This document shows positions 16,174-24,625 of a stretch of 32,038 bases of DNA, piece after piece. How positions within the stretch are numbered: the first letter of the stretch is position 1; each line of letters begins with the position of its first letter. The notes under the pieces were generated by a model. The model was not told the DNA's origin. It did not search any database and saw only the letters and a list, made by a program, of their open reading frames with translations. This stretch comes from Gemmatimonadota bacterium (lineage in GTDB: Bacteria > Gemmatimonadota > Gemmatimonadetes > Longimicrobiales > Gaopeijiaceae). The position numbers were made by a program, and so were the translations under genes. The stretch covers positions 1-32,038 of the forward strand of contig JAPPNM010000115.1 in assembly GCA_028873825.1 (NCBI GenBank), written 5' to 3'.

Positions 16174-16434
16174 ATGAGCGAATTCGTGGCGCCCGCCCTG
16201 ATCGGCGAGCTGGTTTTCCTGGCGTTGGCGGTGGCTCTGGTCTGGGTGGCGTTCAAGGAGTTCATGCGCATCGCGGTCAGGATAATCTTCCCGGCGGCGA
16301 TCCTGGTGGGGCTTGCGGTGTGGACGGGGCTGCTCGACGAGACCGTGGCCGGAAACGTCCTGGCGGCGGTGGGCGACGCGGTGATGACGGGGGTCCGAAC
16401 GGCGGCAAACTGGATCGCGGCGAACGCGAGCTGA
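16174..16434 (+). CDS. Small two-TM membrane protein, unknown function
   Basis: This 86-residue hydrophobic protein begins MSEFVAPALIGELVFLALAV. It has a membrane segment at about residues 8-26 and a second at about 33-52 (RIIFPAAILVGLAVWTGLL), with an amphipathic C-terminal part ending AANWIAANAS. No family is recognised. It starts 56 bp after the HU gene on the same strand and may be cotranscribed. The ATG at 16174 is favoured, but its ribosome site is poor (GGAG only 2-3 bases away, GGGGTGGAG about 12 bases away). The reading frame is open well upstream, so a longer form is possible. It ends 16 bp from the convergent sulfurtransferase gene. Confidence 0.6.
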   Translation: MSEFVAPALIGELVFLALAVALVWVAFKEFMRIAVRIIFPAAILVGLAVWTGLLDETVAGNVLAAVGDAVMTGVRTAANWIAANAS

Positions 16435-16449
16435 GTTCGGGGTAACCGC

Positions 16450-17367
16450 TCAGCGCGCGCCCGGCGGCCCGGTGCCGACCGGAAAATCCCCGCGCCCGCC
16501 CCATTCGGCCCACGACCCGTCGTAGATCGCCACTTCCCCGTAGCCCGCGCAGGCCATCCTCCAGGCGAAGGCGCAGGCGCTCGTCCCCGACCCGCACGTT
16601 CCAACGAGCTCCTTCGCCGGGTCCACTCCGGCGCCCGCCAGCAGCCGCGCCAGGGCCCGGTCGCCGATCGCCAGACCGGTGGCCGGATCCACGAGCGCCT
16701 CGTAGGGGACGTTCCGGCTTCCGGGCACGTGGCCCGGCCGCAGTCCGGCCCTCGGTTCGGGCTCGGTGCCCTCGAAGCGGCCCGCCGGACGCATGTCCAC
16801 GATCTGGCTGCCGGCGTCGCCGATCGCCGCGAGGACGTCGCCCGCGGCGCGAACCAGGCGGGGCCGGGGTCGGGGGGTGAAGGGGGCCGGCGCTTCCGGG
16901 GTGCGCGGAAACGGGCCCGATTCGGTGGGGTGTCCCGACGCCTCCCAGTGCCGCAGGCCCCCGTCCAGCACGGCGATGCTCCGGTGCCCGAAGTAGCGGA
17001 AGGTCCACCACACCCGCGCGGCGCTCAGGTTCGCCCCGGAGGCGTCGTAGACCACGACGGCGGAGTTGTCGGAGACGCCGGCCCCTTCGGCGCACTCCCG
17101 GAAGTGGCCGGGCGGGGGAACGGTGTGCGGCAGCTCGGCGCCGGGATGGCTGCAGGCGTCGACGTCGAAGAAGCGTGCGCCGGGGATCCGCCGCTCGAGG
17201 AACTCGCGGCCCGGATCGCGGCCGGAGCCGGGCAGGTGCCACGACCCGTCGAGGACGACGAGACCGGCCCGCCCGAGATTGGCGGCCAGCCAGCCGGCCG
17301 AGACGGCGTGACCGGGCAGGGTGACGGGCTGGACTTCGGCGCCGGGATCGTTCGAGGTGGTCCTCAT
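16450..17367 (-). CDS. sseA: 3-mercaptopyruvate/thiosulfate sulfurtransferase (tandem rhodanese)
   Basis: This 305-residue enzyme moves sulfane sulfur from mercaptopyruvate or thiosulfate to thiol or cyanide acceptors in the cytoplasm. It has two rhodanese domains. The N-terminal one (about 20-145) is catalytically silent, with VVVYDASGANLSAARVWW and VLDGGLRHW. The C-terminal one (about 170-300) has the active-site loop CGSGTSA with Cys258 and the signature YDGSWAEWG. Mercaptopyruvate-type enzymes usually read CGSGVTA, so the loop is a mild variant. I place the start at the ATG at 17367 (MRTTSND); the frame is open 11 codons further, but without better support. It is divergent from the ABC exporter gene, with 275 bp between. 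No sulfur-metabolism neighbours are seen apart from the PLP enzyme 3.6 kb away. Confidence 0.9.
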   Translation of the reverse strand: MRTTSNDPGAEVQPVTLPGHAVSAGWLAANLGRAGLVVLDGSWHLPGSGRDPGREFLERRIPGARFFDVDACSHPGAELPHTVPPPGHFRECAEGAGVSDNSAVVVYDASGANLSAARVWWTFRYFGHRSIAVLDGGLRHWEASGHPTESGPFPRTPEAPAPFTPRPRPRLVRAAGDVLAAIGDAGSQIVDMRPAGRFEGTEPEPRAGLRPGHVPGSRNVPYEALVDPATGLAIGDRALARLLAGAGVDPAKELVGTCGSGTSACAFAWRMACAGYGEVAIYDGSWAEWGGRGDFPVGTGPPGAR

Positions 17368-17642
17368 GGGCCGGATTGTAACCGGTGGTCGCCCCGGCAC
17401 GCACGTTGCGCCGGCCCGGTCGGCGGGCGGTGCGGCCGGCGCGCGGGCGACGGCCGGACGGTGACGGACGCGGCCGCGGCGTGGGGGCGGCGGATGCCGC
17501 CCCGCGGGCGAGGCGGGGTACGGGCGCCGCGGTGGAGAAACCGGGGTTGGCCCCCCGCGCCGCCGCGGCTACCGTTCCCGGTCGTCCACGGCGGCCGAGC
17601 CCGCCGCATCCGTACCGACTCGCGAGCGAGGGCAGCCGAACC

Positions 17643-19502
17643 GTGCCGGACAGGAGGAAACCGAAGCTGTCGCGGGTCTGGAAGGAGGCCCGGGAGATCG
17701 TCTGGCGCTACCGGCGCCGGGTGGCCTTCGGCCTCGTCGTCATGGTCGTCGGCCGGCTGGCCGGACTGGTTCCGCCGGCTTCCTCGAAGTTCCTGATCGA
17801 CGATGTCGTGGGAGGGGGGCGGGAGGACCTCCTGGTACCGCTGGCGGCTGTCGTCGGGCTGGCCGCCCTCGTCCAGGGCGCCGGTTCGTTCGCGCTCTCG
17901 CAGATCCTCGGCGTCGCGGCCCAGCGGGCGATCACCGAGATGCGCAAGACCGTTCAGGCCCATGTGGCGCGGCTGCCGGTGGGCTACTTCGACTCCACCA
18001 AGTCCGGCGTGCTGATCTCGCGGGTCATGACCGACGCCGAAGGGATCCGGAACCTGGTGGGCACCGGTCTCGTGCAGCTCGCCGGAGGCGCGGTCACGTC
18101 GGCGACCTGCTTCGCGATCCTGCTGTACGTCAACTGGCGGCTGACCGTCTTCACCACCGCTGTGCTGCTGGTGTTCGGAGGCGCCATGGCATTCGCATTC
18201 CGGCGGCTGAGGCCGCTCTTCCGCGAACGGGGCCGCATCAACGCCGAGGTGACGGGACGGCTCGGCGAGAGTTTCGCGGGGGTGCGGATCGTCAAGGCCT
18301 ACACGTCGGAGCGCAGGGAGGACCTCGTCTTCGCGAAGGGGGCGCACCGGCTCCTGCGCAACGTGGCCGCGGCGGTGACGGGAGTGTCGGCGGTGACGTC
18401 CTCCTCCTCCGTGATCATCGGCCTGATCGGCATGGTTATGGTCGTGGCCGGCGGCGGCGCGCTCATCGGAGGCGACATGACCGTGGGCGACTTCGTGATG
18501 TACCTCGTCCTGACCGGGATGATGGTCGGGCCGCTGGTGCAGATGGCGAGCATCGGCACCCAGATCGCCGACGCCTTCGCGGGGCTGGACCGCATCCGGG
18601 AGCTGCGGTCGATGGCGACCGAGGCGGACGGCGACGCGGGGAAGGAGCGGCTCACGGAGGTCCGGGGCCACGTCACGTTCGAAGACGTCTCGTTCTCCTA
18701 CGAAAGCGACGTACCGGTGCTGCGGGGCGTGTCGCTGGAGGCGCCGCCGGGATCCACGACGGCGCTGGTCGGGTCGTCGGGTTCGGGGAAGAGCACCCTG
18801 GCCAGCCTCGTGCTTTCGTTCAACCTCCCCGATTCGGGGCGCGTGCTGGTCGACGGCCGCGACTTGGCCCGGCTCCGCCTCGCCGACTACCGGCGCCACG
18901 TGGGCGTCGTGCTCCAGGACAACTTCCTCTTCGACGACACCGTCGACCGCAACATCCGCTACGGGCGCGCGCGCGCGTCGCGCGATGAAGTTGTCCGGGC
19001 CGCCAAGCTCGCGCACTGCCACGACTTCGTCACCGCCTTTCCCGGCGGCTACGACACGGTCATCGGCGAACGCGGCGTCAAGGTCTCCGGCGGCCAGCGC
19101 CAGCGCCTCGCGATCGCCCGCGCGATCCTCGCCGACCCCCGAATCCTCGTCTTGGACGAGGCCACCTCCAGCCTCGACTCCGAGAGCGAGGCCCAGATTC
19201 AGGAAGGCCTCCGCGCGCTTCGCCGCGGCCGCACCACCTTCGTCATCGCCCACCGTCTTTCCACGATCCGCAGCGCCGACCTGATCCTAGTGATCGAGGA
19301 GGGCCGCGTCGCGGAGCGCGGCACCCACGAGGAGCTGATGGCGGCGGGGGGGCGCTATCGGGAATTGCACGACCGGCAGCATCGCATCGAAATGAACCGC
19401 TTCGTGAACCCGGGGGAGGAGCTGGCGGGGACGGGGGGCGGAGGAGCGCGGCCGCGCGTCGCGGAGGCCGCTGACCCGGCAGCTCGCAATCCGCGTTCCT
19501 GA
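17643..19502 (+). CDS. ABC exporter, fused TM and ATPase half-transporter (MsbA-like)
   Basis: This 619-residue type IV ABC exporter half-transporter probably works as a homodimer in the inner membrane. The N-terminal membrane domain (about 20-320) has six hydrophobic segments, the first after the basic N-terminus and later ones including VIIGLIGMVMVVAGGGALIG. The ATPase domain has Walker A GSSGSGKST (377-385), Q-loop VLQDNF, signature VSGGQRQR (from 481), Walker B ILVLDEATSSLD and H-loop IAHRLST. All key residues are present. The last 45 or so residues are a low-complexity tail. The start is GTG at 17643; the open frame upstream is low-complexity. Lipid A-core or lipid flipping is a reasonable guess given the LPS genes nearby, but peptide or drug export cannot be excluded. 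Confidence 0.92.
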   Translation: MPDRRKPKLSRVWKEAREIVWRYRRRVAFGLVVMVVGRLAGLVPPASSKFLIDDVVGGGREDLLVPLAAVVGLAALVQGAGSFALSQILGVAAQRAITEMRKTVQAHVARLPVGYFDSTKSGVLISRVMTDAEGIRNLVGTGLVQLAGGAVTSATCFAILLYVNWRLTVFTTAVLLVFGGAMAFAFRRLRPLFRERGRINAEVTGRLGESFAGVRIVKAYTSERREDLVFAKGAHRLLRNVAAAVTGVSAVTSSSSVIIGLIGMVMVVAGGGALIGGDMTVGDFVMYLVLTGMMVGPLVQMASIGTQIADAFAGLDRIRELRSMATEADGDAGKERLTEVRGHVTFEDVSFSYESDVPVLRGVSLEAPPGSTTALVGSSGSGKSTLASLVLSFNLPDSGRVLVDGRDLARLRLADYRRHVGVVLQDNFLFDDTVDRNIRYGRARASRDEVVRAAKLAHCHDFVTAFPGGYDTVIGERGVKVSGGQRQRLAIARAILADPRILVLDEATSSLDSESEAQIQEGLRALRRGRTTFVIAHRLSTIRSADLILVIEEGRVAERGTHEELMAAGGRYRELHDRQHRIEMNRFVNPGEELAGTGGGGARPRVAEAADPAARNPRS

Positions 19503-19652
19503 TGGGACTCCGCACGCTCCGGAGTGCCCCCGCCGAGTTCGGGTGCCCGCGCGAAGGAACGCGCGGCCGCGGCGGCCGGTTTCGATCCGGCCTCGGCCCC
19601 GTCAAGGCGCGCTGTGGCCGGGGCCCTCGCCGAGAGCGGGGACCGGGTTGGC

Positions 19653-19681
19653 CACGTTCCAGACACGTTCGACACACGTTC
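19653..19681. repeat. Three CACGTTC repeats with exact 11-bp period
   Basis: CACGTTC begins at 19653, 19664 and 19675, so the three copies lie one helical turn apart. Two are extended to ACACGTTC. The array ends 10 bp before the -35 box of the promoter at 19692-19720. Phased repeats just upstream of -35 are the usual layout of activator sites. Confidence 0.75.
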
Positions 19682-19691
19682 GCACACTGAC

Positions 19692-19720
19692 TTGACATCC
19701 CACGCAACGGCGGTTACGAT
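19692..19720 (+). promoter_or_regulatory. Sigma70-like promoter for lipoprotein/TonB receptor operon
   Basis: A consensus -35 TTGACA (19692-19697) is separated by 17 bp from a -10 TACGAT (19715-19720). Transcription would start near 19727, giving a leader of about 60 bases to the ATG at 19785. This is the cleanest promoter in the window and the local sequence is less GC-rich than its surroundings. Confidence 0.75.
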
Positions 19721-19784
19721 GCGAGAACGCGTTCGTAGCGATCAGCTCTACGACATGGCTCCCCCCAGAAGCGAGGCCGTCGAA

Positions 19785-20240
19785 ATGACCTTTCGGAGAT
19801 TCGCGACACTACCTGCGTTTCTCCTGGGTGGCATCGCACTGTTCGCCTGTGGTGACGATCCGCTGGGGACCGATGGTCCCCGGATGGAAGGAGATCATCC
19901 GGCGGAAGCGGCGAATCCGAGCGCCGCGCAACCTCTGGTCGATCATGTCGGCCGAAGCTTGGCCATGACGGTTCACGTAGGGGCGGCGGCAGCTTTCTTT
20001 TACGACCTCATCGATGAGGCGAACGATGGTGGCGGTGATCGGACAAACTACAGTGCGGTTCATGTGTTCAATGCGTTCACAGGCTGCAAAGTGACGGTCG
20101 GCAGCAGCCAAAGGATGCGCAATAATCTTAGACAGGATCTACCGGGTGCGCGTGAGGTGATGAAAGCGACGGAGAGGGCGGGAGAGGGAAAGACAACACA
20201 ATTCGCTTGGAGGCAACGACATGGTTTCTCACGGTCGTAG
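19785..20240 (+). CDS. Small predicted lipoprotein, unknown function
   Basis: This 151-residue protein has a lipoprotein signal peptide: basic start MTFRRF, hydrophobic core, and lipobox LFAC with the lipidated Cys22 followed by GDD, which suggests transport beyond the inner membrane. The rest contains a hydrophobic patch (MTVHVGAAAAFFYDLI) and a single later cysteine, with no family I recognise. The ATG at 19785 sits about 60 bases after the predicted transcription start; an in-frame earlier ATG would add residues before the signal. The end overlaps the upstream start option of the TonB receptor by 20 bp, in a different frame. The last 25 or so residues are highly charged. Its position suggests a periplasmic or outer-membrane partner of the receptor, but that is inference. 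Confidence 0.6.
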   Translation: MTFRRFATLPAFLLGGIALFACGDDPLGTDGPRMEGDHPAEAANPSAAQPLVDHVGRSLAMTVHVGAAAAFFYDLIDEANDGGGDRTNYSAVHVFNAFTGCKVTVGSSQRMRNNLRQDLPGAREVMKATERAGEGKTTQFAWRQRHGFSRS

Positions 20241-23200
20241 GGAGGGGTGTTCTGTGAAGCCCTTGGTCTATGTGATCTCCGCCCTCTTCGCGCTCGGCCA
20301 GCCCGGTTCGGCCGCAGCGCAGGGGACGCTGGAGGGCACCGTGACCGACGCCGCCACCGGCGCCCCGATCGCGGGCGCCCGGGTCATGCTGCCGGAGCTG
20401 AACATGGCCGGCAGCACCCTGCGGGACGGCGCGTACGAAATCTCCGACGTTCCGGCCGGGACGCACGACCTCGAGATCGGGCTGATCGGATATCGGACGG
20501 CGCGTTTCGAGGTCGTCATCACGGACGGAGAGGTGACCGGTCTGGACGTCGGGCTATCCGTCACGGCGGTCGAGGTGGGGGGGCTTGTGGCGCTGGGGAG
20601 CCGCGCCAAGCCTCGAACCGTGACCGAGTCGCCGGTGCCGGTCGACGTGATCCGGACGGCGGAGATCGTGAGCCAGGGCGACACGGACTTCGCCAACCTG
20701 ATCCGCAACGTGGTTCCGTCGTTCAACGTGAACACCCAGCCGATCAGCGACGCGGCCACCTTCGCGCGTCCCGCGAACCTGCGGGGCCTCGCCCCCGACC
20801 ACACGCTCATGCTGGTCAACGGGAAGCGGCGCCACCGCACGGCGGTCATCACGTGGTACGGCAACGGTCTGGCCGACGGCTCCCAGGGGCCGGACATCGC
20901 GCTTATCCCCGGGCTCGCCCTGGAGCAGGCCGAAGTCCTCCGCGACGGGGCGTCCGCGCAGTACGGCTCCGACGCGATCGCGGGCGTCATGAACTTCGTG
21001 CTGAAGAACGACCGCTCCGGCGGCTCGATCGAGGTCAAGACGGGCGGGTATCTCCTGGGCGAGGGCGACACCAGCGAGAAGTTCAAGGGACGCGCCGTCC
21101 CTGGCGACGGCGAGATGTACACCATCGCGGGCAACATCGGCCTGCCGCTCGGCGAGACCGGTTTCCTGAACCTGACCGGCGAGTACGGCAGCTCCAACAA
21201 CACCGACCGCAGCACCCAGCGCGACGACGCCACCGCGCTGATCGAGGCCGGCAACACGAGCGTCCGGGAGCCGGCCCAGATCTGGGGCTCTCCCAAGGTG
21301 TCGAACGACATCAAGCTGTCGTCCAACTTGGGCTACGTCTTCGGCGGCCAGAAGCAGTTCTACTCCCACGGCGGCTTCGCGAGCAAGCAGGTCGAGGGCG
21401 GCTTCTACTTCCGCAACCCGAACACCCGGAGCGGAGTCTTCGGCACGAGTATGGACAGTACGCTGGCTGACGGGACGCCGGTCCGCGATGCGGACGGGGA
21501 CGTTATCCAGATCCCGATCCTGCTGGTCGGCGACCTGATCGACGCGCAGGACGGCACGCTGGATGGCTCGGCCGGCTGTCCCGCCGTGCGTCTTTCCGGT
21601 GGCTTGGTAGCCGACGAGGTCGCCTGGAACCGCGTCCTCAACGATTCCAACTGCTTCACCTTCCAGAAGCTTTTCCCGGGCGGATTCACGCCCCAGTTCG
21701 GCGCCTACGTCCTCGATGCGTCCGCGGTAGTCGGGCTCAAGGGGGCCGGCGACCGACTCTCGTGGGACGCCAGCGCCAGCTGGGGCAAGTCGAACATGGA
21801 CTTCTACATGTACAACACGGTCAACGCCTCGCTGGGGCCCGAGCAGCCATGCGCCGACCCCAGCAGCAGGGACATCTCCTTCGTCGTGCCCGAGCAGCGC
21901 TGCACCCCCTGGTTCGACCCGGGCATCTACGACCAGCAGGAGACGAACCTCAACTTCGACGTGTCGTACGAGTCGAGCGACCGGATGAACGTCGCCGGCG
22001 GCGTCGAATTCCGGAACGAGCGCTTTGAAATCGTGCCGGGGGACGAGGCGTCGTGGACCGAGGGTCCGCTCGCCAGCCAGGGCTTCACACCGGGTTCGAA
22101 CGGCTTCACCGGGTTCGGGCCGCTCACGGAGGGGGTCTGGAACCGATACAACTTCGCGGCCTACGTGGATCTCGAGATCGAGGACCCCGCCGAGGCCTGG
22201 ACTCTGGGTCTCGCGCAGCGCATCGAGCACTTCTCGGACTTCGGCACGACATGGAACGGGAAGCTTGCGGGCCGCCTCGAAGTTTCAGAGGGAGTTGCCC
22301 TGCGGACCAGCGTCAGCACCGGGTTCCGCGCTCCAACGCCGGGACAGCAGAACGCATTCAACATTTCGACGATCTACGATCCCGCGATCATGGACCTCAC
22401 CAACAACGGCACCATCCCCTCCACGAACAAGTTGGCGGTTCACTTCGGCGGCCAGCCGCTCAAGCCCGAGAAGTCCCTGAATCTCGCCATGGGGTACGTG
22501 TATGATCGTGGTCCGCTCAATCTCTCAGTGGATTTCTTCCAAATCAGAGTGTCCGACCGATTGACGACCAGCGCCGACAGGACGCTCTCTCCGGAAGAGA
22601 TCAAGCAGCTGGAAAAGGATGGCATCATCCGCGAAGGCGGGGTGCTGGCGCGATTCCGCTTCTTCATCAACGACTTCGCGACCTCCACGAGCGGGATGGA
22701 CCTGGTAGGCGCGTACGAGATCGAAGGAGCGGGCGGTTCCACCACCACCTTGAGTAGCGCGTGGAACGTGACCGCGACCCGAGTGACGGAATTCAACGAA
22801 ACCACCCTGACCGCGAGGCGCATCAGGATCCTCGAGGAGGGGCTTCCCAACATCCGTGGCAACGTGGCGGTCAACCACACGTTCGCCGGCGGCATGCGCT
22901 TGCTGGTGCGCGGCAGCTACTGGGGCGGCTACTACGACGGCGAGCAGCCGTACTACGATCCTGAAGATCCCTACTACAGCCCCGAGGACCCCGAGTTCGA
23001 CCCGGTCAATCCCAAAACTCACAAGACGATCGACTACCCGGCCCGCATCCTCTTCGACGTGGAGGCGACCCGCACCTTCGCCGACAAGTGGACCCTTGCG
23101 GTGGGAGCGCAGAACGTGCTCGACTTTTATCCCGAGGAGTATCCCGGTGCGGCGGCCGGCGTCGGCAACACCTACGGCCAGTTCACCCCCTTCGGCTTCA

Positions 23201-23241
23201 ACGGCGGCTTCTACTACACGAGGCTGGGCTACTCCTGGTAG
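20221..23241 (+). CDS. TonB-dependent outer-membrane receptor with CarboxypepD_reg-like N-terminus
   Basis: This protein of about 1006 residues is an outer-membrane active transporter powered by TonB. A signal peptide ends at about residue 34 (GSAAAQ). A carboxypeptidase-regulatory-like beta-sandwich follows (GTVTDAATGAPIAGARV, about 36-115). The plug domain (about 130-260) has LRGLAPDHTLMLVNGKRRH and LRDGASAQYGSDAIAGVMN. The remainder is a 22-strand barrel ending YYTRLGYSW with a terminal aromatic. Two starts are credible: ATG at 20221 with GGAGG 7 bases upstream, and GTG at 20254 with GGAGGGG 6 bases upstream. The shorter one gives a more typical signal peptide. An acidic Tyr/Pro-rich repeat lies near residues 909-930. 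There is no SusD beside it. The substrate is unknown. Confidence 0.93.
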   Translation: MVSHGRREGCSVKPLVYVISALFALGQPGSAAAQGTLEGTVTDAATGAPIAGARVMLPELNMAGSTLRDGAYEISDVPAGTHDLEIGLIGYRTARFEVVITDGEVTGLDVGLSVTAVEVGGLVALGSRAKPRTVTESPVPVDVIRTAEIVSQGDTDFANLIRNVVPSFNVNTQPISDAATFARPANLRGLAPDHTLMLVNGKRRHRTAVITWYGNGLADGSQGPDIALIPGLALEQAEVLRDGASAQYGSDAIAGVMNFVLKNDRSGGSIEVKTGGYLLGEGDTSEKFKGRAVPGDGEMYTIAGNIGLPLGETGFLNLTGEYGSSNNTDRSTQRDDATALIEAGNTSVREPAQIWGSPKVSNDIKLSSNLGYVFGGQKQFYSHGGFASKQVEGGFYFRNPNTRSGVFGTSMDSTLADGTPVRDADGDVIQIPILLVGDLIDAQDGTLDGSAGCPAVRLSGGLVADEVAWNRVLNDSNCFTFQKLFPGGFTPQFGAYVLDASAVVGLKGAGDRLSWDASASWGKSNMDFYMYNTVNASLGPEQPCADPSSRDISFVVPEQRCTPWFDPGIYDQQETNLNFDVSYESSDRMNVAGGVEFRNERFEIVPGDEASWTEGPLASQGFTPGSNGFTGFGPLTEGVWNRYNFAAYVDLEIEDPAEAWTLGLAQRIEHFSDFGTTWNGKLAGRLEVSEGVALRTSVSTGFRAPTPGQQNAFNISTIYDPAIMDLTNNGTIPSTNKLAVHFGGQPLKPEKSLNLAMGYVYDRGPLNLSVDFFQIRVSDRLTTSADRTLSPEEIKQLEKDGIIREGGVLARFRFFINDFATSTSGMDLVGAYEIEGAGGSTTTLSSAWNVTATRVTEFNETTLTARRIRILEEGLPNIRGNVAVNHTFAGGMRLLVRGSYWGGYYDGEQPYYDPEDPYYSPEDPEFDPVNPKTHKTIDYPARILFDVEATRTFADKWTLAVGAQNVLDFYPEEYPGAAAGVGNTYGQFTPFGFNGGFYYTRLGYSW

Positions 23242-23264
23242 GCGGTCCCTGACCCGCCTCCCCA

Positions 23265-23305
23265 CCCCGGCCCCGGGTCGGCTTCGCGCCGGTCCGGGGT
23301 CGGGG
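23265..23305. terminator. GC-rich hairpin between convergent genes
   Basis: An imperfect 17-bp stem (23265-23281 pairing with 23289-23305, three mismatches) with a 7-base loop CTTCGCG lies between the TonB receptor and the convergent sugar dehydrogenase. There is no clear T-tract on either side, so it may be a bidirectional hairpin terminator or simply GC-rich spacer. Confidence 0.5.
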
Positions 23306-23310
23306 TCTCG

Positions 23311-24471
23311 CTACCCCGCCGGCTCCAGCCGCACGATCGGCGTCTTCCCGCCCCCTCGCGCCTCCAGCGCCACGTATATGTAACCGTCGGGCCCTTCGCG
23401 CACGTCCCGCACCCTGCCCATTCCGCTGAACACGGTCTCGCTCGCCACGACCCGCCCGTCCTCGATGGTGAGCCGGTCGATCCGCCGTCCCGTCAGCCCC
23501 CCGGCGAACAGGTTCCCGCGCCACTTGGGGAACTTGTCACCGGTATAGAAGGTCAGTCCGGACACGCCGATGGAGGGCACCCAGTAGTGAAGGGGCTGCT
23601 CCATCCCCTCGGCGTGCGTCGACGCGTGGATCGCCGTCCCTCCTCGGTAGTTGACGCCGTAGCCGATCACCGGCCATCCGTAGTTGCCGCCGGGGGTGGA
23701 GACGTTGACCTCGTCGCCTCCGCGCGGCCCGTGCTCAGTCAACCAGACCGCTCCCGTCTCGGGGTGTACGGCCAACCCCTGCGGGTTGCGGTGCCCGTAG
23801 CTCCATATTTCGGGGCGGGCTCCCTCCCGGCCGACGAAGGGGTTGTCCTCGGGCACGCCGCCGTCGTCGTGGAGCCGCACGATCACGCCGTGGTGATCGG
23901 ACAGGTCCTGGGCCGGGTGGGCCGCGAGGTCTCCCCGGGGAGGAACCTGGCGGTCGCCGACCGAGAGGTACAGGTAGCCGTCGGCGTCGAAGGCGAGGCG
24001 GCAGCCGTAGTGGCCGTTTCCCCGGGACACCGCCTCGAAGACCTCGTCCAGGAAGGTGAAGCGGTCGTTCTCGAAGGTGCCCCGGATCACGGCCGTCGTG
24101 CCCGTCCGGCCCAGCTCCGGCACGGGCTTCGAGTAGCTGAGGTAGATCGTCCGGTTCGAGGCGAAGGCGGGGTGGGGAACCACGTCCATAAGCCCGCCCT
24201 GCCCCCGGGCGACGACCGCGGGGATCCCCGGCACGGGGTCGGGAACGAGCTCGCCGTCCCGAATGACGCGAAGCCTCCCGGCCCGCTCGGTCACCAGGAT
24301 GTCCCCGTCCGGCAGGAAGGCTATCGACCAGGGGACCTCGAGCCCCGCGGCCACGGTGACCACGCGGTAGTCGTGCAGCGCGGTGCGCTGGGGGCGCGAC
24401 TGGGCTCCAACGGGGGCGCAGGACGCGGCCAGCGCCGCTGCGGACGCGAGGACCGGCACGGCTCGGGTCAT
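23311..24471 (-). CDS. PQQ-dependent aldose sugar dehydrogenase family protein, exported
   Basis: This 386-residue six-bladed beta-propeller oxidoreductase is of the soluble glucose/aldose sugar dehydrogenase family (Asd/YliI type), which oxidises sugars in the periplasm using PQQ. The signal region is MTRAVPVLASAAALAASCAP, ending at GAQ or possibly lipidated at Cys18. Family motifs are VPWSIAFLPDGDILVTERAG near the start, GNGHYGCRLAFDADGYLYLS with the presumed catalytic His154, SYGHRNPQGLAVHPETG, EHGPRGGDEVN, and the closing VRDVREGPDGYIYVALE. The length is normal. It is monocistronic and convergent with the TonB receptor, and divergent from the SusC gene. Many homologues have unknown substrates, and no PQQ synthesis genes are in this window. 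Confidence 0.9.
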   Translation of the reverse strand: MTRAVPVLASAAALAASCAPVGAQSRPQRTALHDYRVVTVAAGLEVPWSIAFLPDGDILVTERAGRLRVIRDGELVPDPVPGIPAVVARGQGGLMDVVPHPAFASNRTIYLSYSKPVPELGRTGTTAVIRGTFENDRFTFLDEVFEAVSRGNGHYGCRLAFDADGYLYLSVGDRQVPPRGDLAAHPAQDLSDHHGVIVRLHDDGGVPEDNPFVGREGARPEIWSYGHRNPQGLAVHPETGAVWLTEHGPRGGDEVNVSTPGGNYGWPVIGYGVNYRGGTAIHASTHAEGMEQPLHYWVPSIGVSGLTFYTGDKFPKWRGNLFAGGLTGRRIDRLTIEDGRVVASETVFSGMGRVRDVREGPDGYIYVALEARGGGKTPIVRLEPAG

Positions 24472-24607
24472 CGCTTGTCGCCTGTTCGAGCAGGTCGGAT
24501 TTGCGGATCGGGCATGGGAATGGATACCGCAATCCTGGGTGCGGGGCCAGCCGGCCCGTGGCGGAGCGCGGAGTCACCGGGCTCGCCTGCCGCATGTAAA
24601 TGATGTA

Positions 24608-24625
24608 GTGCCAGTAACTTGGCAC
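24608..24625. promoter_or_regulatory. Palindrome GTGCCA-N6-TGGCAC, candidate operator
   Basis: GTGCCA (24608-24613) and TGGCAC (24620-24625) are perfect inverted repeats with a 6-bp spacer. The surrounding 24595-24635 is AT-rich relative to the rest. The position between divergent genes suggests a regulator site controlling one or both. Confidence 0.45.

Noticed and set aside
17364-19253. 629-residue open frame on the minus strand
   Set aside because: It lies opposite the ABC exporter with His/Asp/Arg-rich repeats from the antisense frame; a shadow.
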